Of a stretch of DNA of 64,000 bases, positions 43,124 through 51,578 are shown in pieces. Under the pieces are notes generated by a model. That model was not told the origin of the DNA and ran no database searches. It saw only the letters and a program-made list of their open reading frames with translations. The position numbers and the translations under genes are program-made. The stretch's first letter is position 1; the number at the start of each line of letters is the position of its first letter. The stretch comes from Streptomyces sp. CNQ-509 (GTDB lineage: Bacteria; Actinomycetota; Actinomycetes; Streptomycetales; Streptomycetaceae): contig NZ_CP011492.1 of the NCBI RefSeq assembly GCF_001011035.1, forward strand, positions 7,766,951-7,830,950, written 5' to 3'.

Positions 43124-44076
43124 GCGTTGCCGCACCACCTCCACCGAAGGCCGCGGGCCGCGGCACCCCGCCACCGCGCACGCCACGCGCCCGCAAGGCC
43201 GCCCTCGGCCTCGACGGCGGCACCTGGTTCCTGCTGCTGCCCGCGCTCCTACCCATCCTGGTGCTGAGCGTCGGCCCCCTCCTCTACGGCGCCTCGCTCG
43301 CGTTCACCGACGCGCAGGCCGGCCGCACCGAGCCCACCGAGTTCATCGGCCTCACCAACCTCGCCGACCTGCGGCACGACACCCTCTTCTGGGACTCGTT
43401 CCGCATCGGGCTCATATGGGCGGTCTGCGTCACCACCCTGCAGCTCGTGCTCGCCCTCGGCCTGGCCCTGCTGCTCAACCAGAACCTTCGCTTCCGCTGG
43501 TTCGCCCGCACCCTCGCGCTCGTCCCCTGGGCGATGCCCGAGGTCGTCGTCGGCATCATGTGGCGGCTGGTCTACCACCAGGACGCCGGCATCCTCAACG
43601 AGACGCTGAGCCGGCTCCACCTCATCGACGAGAACGTCGACTGGCTCACCAGCCTCTCCCTGGCCCTGCCCGCCGTCATCGCCGTCGGCGTCTGGGCCGG
43701 CATGCCGCAGACCACCGTCGTCCTCCTCGCCGGGCTGCAGAACGTCCCGTACGAGCTGAAGGAGGCCGCGGCCCTCGACGGCGCCGGTGTCCGGCGCCGC
43801 TTCACGGCGGTCACCTGGCCCGCGATCAAGCCGGTGGTCATCGCCATCACCGCGCTCAACTTCATCTGGAACTTCAACTCCTTCAGCCTGGTCTTCGTGC
43901 TCACCCAGGGCGGGCCGGGCGGCGAGACCCGGCTGCCGATGCTCTTCGCGTACGAAGAGGCCTTCGCCTACGGCCAGTACGGCTACGCCGCCGCGATGGG
44001 GCTGGCGATGATCGCGGTCATCGCGGTGTTCCTCACCCTGTTCCTCCGCAAGCGACTGAAGGAGGAGGCAAGCTGA
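43120..44076 (+). CDS. ABC sugar permease, MalF/UgpA type
   Basis: This 318-residue membrane protein has six hydrophobic segments (WFLLLPALLPILVLSVGPLLYG first). The EAA loop that contacts the ATPase is YELKEAAALDGAGVRRRFTAVTWPAIKP. A Pro/Arg-rich N-terminal tail (about 30 residues) is cytoplasmic. It pairs with the next permease, and both starts overlap preceding stops (ATGA). No ATPase gene lies in the operon, so a shared ATPase such as MsiK is presumed. Confidence 0.93.
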   Translation: MSVAAPPPPKAAGRGTPPPRTPRARKAALGLDGGTWFLLLPALLPILVLSVGPLLYGASLAFTDAQAGRTEPTEFIGLTNLADLRHDTLFWDSFRIGLIWAVCVTTLQLVLALGLALLLNQNLRFRWFARTLALVPWAMPEVVVGIMWRLVYHQDAGILNETLSRLHLIDENVDWLTSLSLALPAVIAVGVWAGMPQTTVVLLAGLQNVPYELKEAAALDGAGVRRRFTAVTWPAIKPVVIAITALNFIWNFNSFSLVFVLTQGGPGGETRLPMLFAYEEAFAYGQYGYAAAMGLAMIAVIAVFLTLFLRKRLKEEAS

Positions 44077-44930
44077 TGAGCAGCCTCACGGGTCTGCGCA
44101 CCAAGCGCGCCGCCGGCCGCGCCGGGCAGTACCTCGCCCTGCTGGCCTACCTGGTCTTCCTCGCCTTCCCGCTGGTGTGGCTCGTCTCCACGGCCTTCAA
44201 GTCGCCGCAGGAGCTGGGGAAGATCGATCCCACCTGGATCCCCCGGGAACCCACCCTGGAGAACTTCCGCGCCGCCTTCGACGCCCAGCCGCTGCTGCGG
44301 TCCGCCGCCAACAGCCTCCTCGTCGCCGGCAGCGCCGCCCTCATCGCGGTGGCCCTCGCGGTGCCCGCCGCGTACGCGATGGTCCGGCACCGCTCGAAGG
44401 TCACCACGGCCGCCACCGGCTGGATCCTGGTCAGCCAGATGTTCCCGTTCGTGCTCATCATCATCCCGCTGTTCATGCTCCTCAAGGAAGCGCGGATGAT
44501 CGATTCGCTGCCGGGGCTGATCCTCGTCTACGTCGTGTGGAACCTGCCCTTCTCGCTCTGGATGCTCCAGGGCTACGTCAAGGCGGTGCCCGTCTCCCTG
44601 GAGGAGGCCGCCGCCGTGGACGGCGCGGGCCGGCTGCGCACCCTCGTCAGCGTCGTGCTCCCGCTGCTCACCCCCGGCCTGGTGGCGACGCTGATGTTCT
44701 CCTTCGTCACCGCATGGAACGAGTTCTTCTTCGCCCTCGTGCTGCTCAAGTCCCCGGAGAATCAGACGATGTCGGTCATCCTCACCCAGTTCCTGGGGGC
44801 CGAGGGCGTCGTGGACCTCGGTCCGCTCGCCGCGGCCGCGACCCTCGCCACCATCCCCAGCCTGCTCTTCTTCGCGCTCCTCCAGCGCCGGCTGGTCAGC
44901 GGGATGCTCGCCGGGGCGGTGAAGGGATGA
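44076..44930 (+). CDS. ABC sugar permease, MalG/UgpE type
   Basis: This 284-residue membrane protein has six hydrophobic segments (YLALLAYLVFLAFPLVWLVSTAF first). The EAA loop is VSLEEAAAVDGAGRLRTLVSVVLPLLTPG. The ATG shares one base with the stop of the first permease, and the gene ends in an ATGA overlap with the binding-protein gene. Together the two permeases form the channel of a carbohydrate-type importer. Confidence 0.93.
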   Translation: MSSLTGLRTKRAAGRAGQYLALLAYLVFLAFPLVWLVSTAFKSPQELGKIDPTWIPREPTLENFRAAFDAQPLLRSAANSLLVAGSAALIAVALAVPAAYAMVRHRSKVTTAATGWILVSQMFPFVLIIIPLFMLLKEARMIDSLPGLILVYVVWNLPFSLWMLQGYVKAVPVSLEEAAAVDGAGRLRTLVSVVLPLLTPGLVATLMFSFVTAWNEFFFALVLLKSPENQTMSVILTQFLGAEGVVDLGPLAAAATLATIPSLLFFALLQRRLVSGMLAGAVKG

Positions 44931-46270
44931 GGCCCGCCGTGCGCATCCGGCACGCCGCCACCGCGGCCGGCGCCGCCGCCCTGAGCCTGGCGCTGCTCGC
45001 GGGCTGCAGCGGCGACGGCGGCTCCGACGACGGCACGGTCACCCTCGACTACCTCAGCCTCGCCTGGCAGGAGGAGTCCGTCGCGGCCAACAAGCGGCTC
45101 GTCGAGGAGTGGAACGAGGAGCACCCCGATGTTCAGGTCCGCTACGTGCAGGGCATCTGGGACACCGTGCACGACCAGTTGCTGACCTCCTTCGAGGGCG
45201 GCGAGGCGCCGGACATCATCCACAATGCCGCCGACGACCTCACCGACTTCGCCTACGGCGGCTATCTCGCCGACCTCACCGACCTGCTGCCCGCGTCGGT
45301 GCGCGCCGACATCCCGGAGCAGTCGTGGCGGACCACCACGATGAACGGCGGCATCTACGGCGTCCCCTTCCTCCAGGAGCCGCGGATGATGTTCGCCAAC
45401 ACCGCGCTGCTGGAGGAGTCGGGAGTGCGGGTGCCGACCGCGGCCGACCCGTGGAGCTGGCAGGAGTTCGAGGACGCCGCCGAGGAGCTGACCGCCGACA
45501 CCGACGGCGACGGCAAGACCGATCAGTACGGCGTCGCGTGGGGCATGAAGGAACCCGTCAGCCAGTCGGTGAACCTCTCCCTGTCCACCGGCGGCGGGCT
45601 GTTCTCCCGGGAGCAGACCGACGACGGCCCGAAGAACCGCGTCGCCTACGGGCCCGAGGACTCCGCCGTCGCCGAGACCATCGACCGCCAGGTGAACGAG
45701 GACCGCACCGCCCCCCGCAGCAGCCTGGGCATGTCCGGCTCCGACACCCTGCCCGGCTTCTTCGCCGGGCGGTACGCGATGGTGCCGCTGAACTTCTCGT
45801 ACCGCCAGCTCGTCACCCAGCAGGCGCCCGACGACTTCGCGTGGTCGGTGCTGCCGATGCCCGCGGGCGACGGACCCGCGGGCGGGCTCGCGCAGGGCGT
45901 CAGCCCGCAGACGTTGTCGGTGGCCGAGGACAGCGGCCACCGGCAGGCGGCGGCCGACTTCATCGCCTTCATGACCCGGCCGGAGCACATGGCGGAGCTG
46001 GCCGCCGGGGACTGGATGCTGCCCACCGGAGCCGAGGCGCTCAAGGATCCCGCCCTGAACACCGAGAAGTACGGGTGGCGTACAGGCGTGGAGGTGGCCC
46101 GCTCGCTGCGGCCCGCCCCGGTGCTCGGCGTCCGCGGGTACCGCGAGTGGTCGGACAAGATCGCCACCCCGGCCTTCCAGCGGTACTTCAACGGCGACAC
46201 CGACCTGGACGAGCTGCGCGAGTCGCTGGTCGAGGACGGCAACCTGGTCCTCGACCGGTACCAGAGATGA
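44927..46270 (+). CDS. Solute-binding lipoprotein of the ABC importer
   Basis: This 447-residue protein has a lipoprotein signal with lipobox LLAGC (Cys27), so it is anchored outside the membrane. The family-1 sugar-binding fold shows LDYLSLAWQEESVAANKRLVEEWNEEHPDVQVRYV and the PDIIHNAADDL strand. A calcium-like loop, TADTDGDGKTDQYGVAWG, is present. The ligand is not predictable, but the operon points to a ribosylated or ADP-ribose-related compound. It starts with ATGA overlap, and its stop overlaps a small ORF. Confidence 0.92.
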   Translation: MRPAVRIRHAATAAGAAALSLALLAGCSGDGGSDDGTVTLDYLSLAWQEESVAANKRLVEEWNEEHPDVQVRYVQGIWDTVHDQLLTSFEGGEAPDIIHNAADDLTDFAYGGYLADLTDLLPASVRADIPEQSWRTTTMNGGIYGVPFLQEPRMMFANTALLEESGVRVPTAADPWSWQEFEDAAEELTADTDGDGKTDQYGVAWGMKEPVSQSVNLSLSTGGGLFSREQTDDGPKNRVAYGPEDSAVAETIDRQVNEDRTAPRSSLGMSGSDTLPGFFAGRYAMVPLNFSYRQLVTQQAPDDFAWSVLPMPAGDGPAGGLAQGVSPQTLSVAEDSGHRQAAADFIAFMTRPEHMAELAAGDWMLPTGAEALKDPALNTEKYGWRTGVEVARSLRPAPVLGVRGYREWSDKIATPAFQRYFNGDTDLDELRESLVEDGNLVLDRYQR

Positions 46271-46368
46271 CGAGGGCGGCCGGCCGGAACGTACGAGCAG
46301 GCATCAGGAGCACCCGAGCAGGCGCACGAGGAAAGAGCACGAACAGCACCATGAACACCGCACGATGA
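46267..46368 (+). CDS. 33-residue basic bridging ORF (putative)
   Basis: The ATG overlaps the binding-protein stop (ATGA) and the TGA overlaps the next gene's ATG (ATGA), so this frame exactly fills the 94-nt gap. The product would be MTRAAGRNVRAGIRS and onward, with seven Arg and one Lys and no known motif. It may be a translated coupling leader that lets ribosomes reach the first glycohydrolase gene, a true microprotein, or chance. Open frames of this size are common at such GC content. Confidence 0.35.
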   Translation: MTRAAGRNVRAGIRSTRAGARGKSTNSTMNTAR

Positions 46369-47459
46369 GCGCAGCAGCCGGCCCCGAACCGCCCGTCCGG
46401 CCCGAGCCCTCCGTTACCGTCCGCCTGCGTCCCGTCGCCCGCGGCGCCGGGCAGGCCGCCCCGACCGCCCGCGACCGGGCCCGCGGCGCCATGCTCGGCC
46501 TCGCGGTGGGCGACGCCCTCGGTGCGCCCGTCGAGAACATGAAGCCCTCGCAGATCCGCGAGCGCTGGGGCCGCATCGAGGACTTCGTGGCCGCCGCCCC
46601 GGCGGGCACGGACGACACCGAGTACGCCATCTTCTCCGGGCTGCTCCTCGCCGAGCACGGCGCGCGCCTCAGCCTCGCGCACGTGGAGTCCGCCTGGCAC
46701 GAGCGCATCGCCGACCTCGACGAAGGCCCCTTCCGCGGCGCAGGGTTCAGCGAGCGCGGCACCCTGGAGAACCTGCGCCGCGGGCTGGCCGCCCCGATCA
46801 CCGCGCAGCACCGGCACGCCTGGAGCGACGGACTCGCCATGCGCGCCGCGCCGTTCGGCGTCTTCGCCGCGGGCCGCCCGGCGGAGGCGGCGCGGCTCGT
46901 CGCCATCGACGGCACCGTCAGCCACGAGGGCGAGGGCATCTACGGCGGCCAGGCCGTCGCCGCCGGGGTGGCCGCCGCCATGGCCGGCGACTCCCCGGAC
47001 GTCGTCGTGCAGGCCGCCCTCTCCGTCATCCCCGAGGACTCCTGGACCTCGCGCTCCCTCCAGCGCGCGGTCTCCGCGGGCCGCCGCGCGCGCCACGCCC
47101 CCGGCGCCACGCCGCTGAGCGTCGAACGCGCCGTCCGCTCCTCCGTCGTCATCGGCGGCTACCCCTGGTCGGATCTGGCGCCGGAGGCCGTCGGACTCGC
47201 GCTCGGCGCCTTCACCGCCGCCCGCGGCGACTTCGCCGGCTCCGTCCTCACCGCCGTCAACATGGGCCGCGACGCCGACACCACCGCCGCCGTCGCCGGC
47301 GCGCTGGCGGGCGCGCTGCGCGGCGAGTCCGCCATTCCCGGCGCCTGGGCCGCGGCCATCAAGCCGGTACGCGGCACGTGCCTGCCGTCCATGGCAGGAC
47401 ACCACGTGCTCGACATCGCGGACCGGCTCGCCCCCGCAGACGAGGAGGTCGCCTCATGA
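46365..47459 (+). CDS. ADP-ribosylglycohydrolase-family protein 1 (canonical metal sites)
   Basis: This 364-residue cytoplasmic protein is of the DraG/ARH all-helical fold, whose members cleave N- or O-linked ADP-ribose with a di-Mg centre. ARGAMLGLAVGDALGAPVE is the family N-terminus, GTDDTEYAIF carries the first metal cluster, and NMGRDADTTAAVAGALAGAL carries the second. Both clusters are intact. It is the first of four consecutive paralogues, followed by an ATGA overlap. With a ribokinase downstream, hydrolysis of a riboside is a reasonable inference. True ADP-ribose specificity is unproven. Confidence 0.88.
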   Translation: MSAAAGPEPPVRPEPSVTVRLRPVARGAGQAAPTARDRARGAMLGLAVGDALGAPVENMKPSQIRERWGRIEDFVAAAPAGTDDTEYAIFSGLLLAEHGARLSLAHVESAWHERIADLDEGPFRGAGFSERGTLENLRRGLAAPITAQHRHAWSDGLAMRAAPFGVFAAGRPAEAARLVAIDGTVSHEGEGIYGGQAVAAGVAAAMAGDSPDVVVQAALSVIPEDSWTSRSLQRAVSAGRRARHAPGATPLSVERAVRSSVVIGGYPWSDLAPEAVGLALGAFTAARGDFAGSVLTAVNMGRDADTTAAVAGALAGALRGESAIPGAWAAAIKPVRGTCLPSMAGHHVLDIADRLAPADEEVAS

Positions 47460-48856
47460 GCGCACCGCTGCCCGGGTCCCGCCGCGCCCCGGAGTCCGGG
47501 GCGGCGCGCGACGCATCAGGCGCGCCGGACGGCGCCGCCGAGGGCGCGGCGCGTACGGCCGCGGCCGCGGGTGCACCCGCGAGCCCCGCCGAGGACGCGG
47601 AGCGTCCCGTCGTCGCCGCACGGCGCGTGGAGCGGCCCGCCGCGGAACCGGGCGCGCCCACCGCGGGACGCCCCGTCGCCGCCGGCTTCGCCGAGGCGGG
47701 CGGCGACCTGCGGCGCGTGGAGGGGCTGCTGCTGGGCATCGCCGCCGGCGACGCCGCGGGCTGGCCCGCCGGCCGGCACCGCGCGGCCCGGATGCCCGAG
47801 TGGACCCGCCGGCTCACCCGCGAGCTGGACACCTTCGCCGAGCAGAACGCGACGACCACCCTGCCGGTGCCCATCGCGCTCAACCAGCCGCCCGAGCCGC
47901 TGCGCCTGGGCCCGTCGGACGACGCGGAGTGGGCTGCGTTCACCGCGTACGCCGTGCTCTCCGCCGGCAGCGGGCTGCACACCGACCTCACCCCGGACCG
48001 GCGCGTCCGCTCCGCGCTCACCCTCGCCTGGAGCGCGCTGGCCGACGAGGTCGCGGTCGCCGCCGAACGTGCGGACGAGATCGAGTCGGCGGAGATCCCG
48101 CTGCGCGCCCGTATCTCCGTACGGGCCGGACTCGGCAACCTCGCCGCCGGCCTGCGCCCGCCCGCCACCGGCCACGACAACCCGCACTACTTCGACGACG
48201 CCGCCTGCGTACGGGCCGCCGTGCTCGCCGCCGTCCATCCCGGCGACCCGGAACGGGCCGCCGACCTCGCCGAGTTCGACGCCCGCTACACCCAGGACGG
48301 CGACGGCGTGCACGGTGCCCGCGCCACCGCCGCCGCGATCGCCGCGGCGCTCGGCGGCCGGCCCGTGGACGCCTGCGTGGACGCCGCCCTCGCCCAGCTC
48401 CCGCAGGGCACCGAGATCCTGCGCAACGCCGAACGCGCGGTGCAACTCGGCCGCAACGCCGTCGCCACCCGCCCCGGGCTGCCCGGCAACGCCTTCGCCC
48501 TCGTGCCCGTCCTGGAGCACGAGATCGTCGACCACGTCTACAGCTACGGCATCGCCGCCGCCGAGACCGTGCCCGTCGCGCTGGCCGTCGCCACCGCCGC
48601 GGCCGGCGCCATCTCCGAGGCCGTCCCCGCCGCCGCGTGCCTCTCGCGCGTCGCCGACTCCGCGCCGGCCCTGGCCGGCGCGCTCACCGGGGCGCTCGGC
48701 GGCGCCGCCGGCCTCCCCACCACCTGGCGGGACGCCTGCCGGATCCTCTCCGGCTGCGCCCTGCCCCAGCTCGCCGGCGCCGACCTCGTCGACGTCGCCC
48801 GGCAACTGGCCGACAAGCAGTTCAGCACTCCCGCGGAAGGACCCCTCGCCTCATGA
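47456..48856 (+). CDS. ADP-ribosylglycohydrolase-family protein 2 (degenerate metal sites)
   Basis: This 466-residue paralogue has a low-complexity Ala/Pro/Glu-rich N-terminal extension of about 80 residues. VEGLLLGIAAGDAAGWPAGRH replaces the usual GDALGxPVE start. The first metal motif reads PSDDAEWAAF (Thr changed to Ser and Ala), and the second reads LSRVADSAPALAGALTGAL, where the first Asp of RDAD is Val. Mg binding may therefore be weakened, and the protein may be a pseudoenzyme partner or have altered chemistry. It is flanked by ATGA overlaps on both sides. Confidence 0.82.
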   Translation: MSAPLPGSRRAPESGAARDASGAPDGAAEGAARTAAAAGAPASPAEDAERPVVAARRVERPAAEPGAPTAGRPVAAGFAEAGGDLRRVEGLLLGIAAGDAAGWPAGRHRAARMPEWTRRLTRELDTFAEQNATTTLPVPIALNQPPEPLRLGPSDDAEWAAFTAYAVLSAGSGLHTDLTPDRRVRSALTLAWSALADEVAVAAERADEIESAEIPLRARISVRAGLGNLAAGLRPPATGHDNPHYFDDAACVRAAVLAAVHPGDPERAADLAEFDARYTQDGDGVHGARATAAAIAAALGGRPVDACVDAALAQLPQGTEILRNAERAVQLGRNAVATRPGLPGNAFALVPVLEHEIVDHVYSYGIAAAETVPVALAVATAAAGAISEAVPAAACLSRVADSAPALAGALTGALGGAAGLPTTWRDACRILSGCALPQLAGADLVDVARQLADKQFSTPAEGPLAS

Positions 48857-50076
48857 CCCCCACGACCGCTTCCGCCACGCCCGGCGACCCCGCAGCCACC
48901 GCAGCCACCGCGTCCACCGCGGCCACCGCGGCCCCCGGCCTCGCCGACCGCACCGCGGGCTGCCTCGTCGGCGCCGCCGTCGGCGACGCCCTCGGCGGGC
49001 CCGTCGAGGGCTGGACCCCCGAGGCCATCGCCGAGCGCTACGGCGGCCGGGTGCGCGGCATCGTCGAGCCGTTCCACCGCGACGCGTGGCGCACCGCCCG
49101 GCCCATCGCCCCGTACCACAAGGGCGACGGGCACGTCACCGACGACACCCTCATGACCCACGCCCTCATCCGGGTCTACGACAAGGTCCGCGACCACCTC
49201 GACGCCTACGCCGTCGCCGACCACCTCGTGCCCGACCTCATGGGCACGCCGCGCTGGATCCCCGAGCTGGAGGCCGAGGCGCTGCCACTGCAGCGGATCT
49301 TCCTCGCCGAGAAGTGGATCGTCGCACGGCTGCACTACGGCCACGTCGACCCGCGCGAGGCGGGCGTCGGCAACATCGTCAACTGCGGTGCCGCGATGTA
49401 CATGGCGCCCGTCGGTGCCGTCAACGCCGGCAACCCCGCGGCGGCCTACGCCGAGGCGCTGGACGTCGCCGGCGCGCACCAGTCGTCGTACGGGCGGGAG
49501 GCCGCCGGGGTCTTCGCCGCCTGCGTCGCGGCGGCCTTCGCGCCGGGCGCCACGCCCGAGTCCGTGGTCGAGGCGGCGCTCGCGCTGGCCAAGGACGGCA
49601 CCCGCGCCGCCATCGAGGCGGTCTGCGAAGCGGCCGCCGGCCGCACGGACGTCGAAGAGGCGCTGGCGCCGCTCCGCGCGGCGGTCGAGCCGTACGACAC
49701 CGTCGGCCCCGAGTACCGCAACCCCTCGCTCGGCGCCCGGCGGCCCTCGCGGCTGCACGCGATAGAGGAGCTGCCGGTGGCGCTGGGCATGCTGCTCGTG
49801 GGCCGCGGCGACTACCGGCACACGGTCCTCGGCGCCGTCAACTACGGCCGCGACTGCGACTCGATCGCCACCATGGGCGGCGCCATCGCCGGTGCGCTCG
49901 GCGGCGCCGCGGCGGTGCCGGGGGAGTGGGCGGAGGAGGTCGCGCGCGCCAGCCGGCTAGATCTGCTCGCCCCCGCCGCCACGCTCACGGAGGTCGCCCG
50001 CGAGGTGTTCGTACGGGACGTGGCGCGCCGCCGCGCCCACGAGGCCGTGTTCGGCGCGCTGGCGGAGGCGTCGTGA
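48853..50076 (+). CDS. ADP-ribosylglycohydrolase-family protein 3 (canonical metal sites)
   Basis: This 407-residue paralogue has TAGCLVGAAVGDALGGPVEGWTPE, an intact HVTDDTLMTHAL and an intact AVNYGRDCDSIATMGGAIAGALGG. It therefore has both metal clusters of the DraG/ARH fold. A roughly 28-residue Ala/Thr-rich tail precedes the domain. It contains inserts (FHRDAWRTARPIAPYHKGDG, VGAVNAGNPAAAYAEAL) absent from paralogue 1, suggesting a different substrate or a different step. It overlaps both neighbours by ATGA/GTGA. Confidence 0.88.
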   Translation: MTPTTASATPGDPAATAATASTAATAAPGLADRTAGCLVGAAVGDALGGPVEGWTPEAIAERYGGRVRGIVEPFHRDAWRTARPIAPYHKGDGHVTDDTLMTHALIRVYDKVRDHLDAYAVADHLVPDLMGTPRWIPELEAEALPLQRIFLAEKWIVARLHYGHVDPREAGVGNIVNCGAAMYMAPVGAVNAGNPAAAYAEALDVAGAHQSSYGREAAGVFAACVAAAFAPGATPESVVEAALALAKDGTRAAIEAVCEAAAGRTDVEEALAPLRAAVEPYDTVGPEYRNPSLGARRPSRLHAIEELPVALGMLLVGRGDYRHTVLGAVNYGRDCDSIATMGGAIAGALGGAAAVPGEWAEEVARASRLDLLAPAATLTEVAREVFVRDVARRRAHEAVFGALAEAS

Positions 50077-51578
50077 CGGCCCCGGCGGACGTGCACGGGG
50101 CGCCGCTCCGGCTGACCTGGGTGCAGCCGGAAGACCTCGTCGGCCACGAGCTGCGGCAGGCGGCCGAGGACGGCCGCGCCGCCGGGCCGCTGCTCCGCCG
50201 CTGGCTCGGCGCCGGCGGCCACCAGGCGCCGGCGCGCGCGGGCGCCTCGCCGGGCCCGCCGAAGCCGCGGCTGCGGGCCCTCGCGCTGGAGCTGCTGGAC
50301 GAACTGGCCGCGCTGGAGACACCGCTGGCGGCGGTCGAGCCGACCGACCTGGACGAGATCAGGGCCGCCTGTCCGCGCTGGCCCGCGCGCGTACCCGCGC
50401 CCGGGCCGGACACGGACGGCGCGTACGGGGACCGGCTGTGCACCCGGCTGCACGCCGCGTGGCTCGGCCGCGCCGCCGGGTGCGTCCTGGGCAAGCCCGT
50501 GGAGAAGGTGACCCTGGAGGGCATCCGGGCCATCGCCCGCTCCACCGGCAACTGGCCGGTGCACACCTGGTTCACGGCCGAAGGGCTCGACCCCGCCGTC
50601 GCGGCGGCGCACCCCTGGAACCGCCGCAGCGCCGCGACCTCCCTGGCCGAGACCCTCGACGGCGCACCCGAGGACGACGACCTCAACTACCCGCTGCTCG
50701 CCCTGCTCCTCCTCGACCGCCACGGCCACGCCTTCACCACCGCGGACGTCGGGCAGCTCTGGCTCGACGAACTGCCCGCGGGCCGTACGTTCACCGCCGA
50801 GCGGGTCGCGTACCGCAACCTGCTCGACGGGGTGGAGCCCCCGCACACCGGCGCGTACCGCAACCCGTTCCGGGAGTGGATCGGCGCCCAGATCCGCGCC
50901 GACGTGCACGGCTGGACCCACCCCGGCGACCCGGCGGGCGCCGCCGCCGCCGCGCACCGCGACGCCGTGCTCACCCACACCGCGAACGGCGTCTACGGCG
51001 CCATGTTCGCCGCCGCCGCCCTCGCCGCCGCGGCGGGCGGCGGCACCGACGTGGACGAGGTGCTGCGCACCGGCCTCGCCGTCGTGCCGCCGCGCTCCCG
51101 GCTGGCCCGCGCCGTACGGCACGGCATCGAGCTGGCCCGCAGCGAGCCCACCGGCACCCCGGAGGGCTTCGAGGCCGTCGTCGACGACCTGCACGCCGCG
51201 CACGAGGGACGGCACTGGGTGCACGTCGTCCCCAACGCCGCGCTGCTCGCCGCCGCGCTCACCCACTCCGGCGGCGACTTCACCGGCGCCGTCTGCCGCG
51301 TCGTCTCCGGCGGCTGGGACACCGACTCCAACGGCGCCACCGCCGGGTCCGTCGCCGGGCTGCTCGCCGGTTCGCCGGCGGCGCTGCCGGAGCGGTGGAC
51401 GGCGCCGCTGCGCAACCGGCTGGCGACCACCGTCGGCGGCATGGACGGCATCGGCTTCGACGAACTCGCCGCCCGCACCGCCGCCCACGCCCTCCCCCCA
51501 CCCGCTCCGGACGACGCCGCCGCGGCCGCCGGCACCGGGCCCGTACCACCGCACGAACCCCGGAGGCCCTCACCATGA
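50073..51578 (+). CDS. ADP-ribosylglycohydrolase-family protein 4 (variant first site)
   Basis: This 501-residue paralogue has an N-terminal extension of about 120 residues (LTWVQPEDLVGHELRQAAEDG and following). The glycohydrolase domain then starts at RLHAAWLGRAAGCVLGKPVEKV. The first acidic motif is EDDDLNYPLLAL in place of TDDTxM, and the second is GGWDTDSNGATAGSVAGLLAG, which is intact. This pattern is seen in a distinct ADP-ribosylglycohydrolase subfamily. The GTG start overlaps the previous stop, and the end overlaps the ribokinase start by ATGA. Confidence 0.86.
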   Translation: MTAPADVHGAPLRLTWVQPEDLVGHELRQAAEDGRAAGPLLRRWLGAGGHQAPARAGASPGPPKPRLRALALELLDELAALETPLAAVEPTDLDEIRAACPRWPARVPAPGPDTDGAYGDRLCTRLHAAWLGRAAGCVLGKPVEKVTLEGIRAIARSTGNWPVHTWFTAEGLDPAVAAAHPWNRRSAATSLAETLDGAPEDDDLNYPLLALLLLDRHGHAFTTADVGQLWLDELPAGRTFTAERVAYRNLLDGVEPPHTGAYRNPFREWIGAQIRADVHGWTHPGDPAGAAAAAHRDAVLTHTANGVYGAMFAAAALAAAAGGGTDVDEVLRTGLAVVPPRSRLARAVRHGIELARSEPTGTPEGFEAVVDDLHAAHEGRHWVHVVPNAALLAAALTHSGGDFTGAVCRVVSGGWDTDSNGATAGSVAGLLAGSPAALPERWTAPLRNRLATTVGGMDGIGFDELAARTAAHALPPPAPDDAAAAAGTGPVPPHEPRRPSP

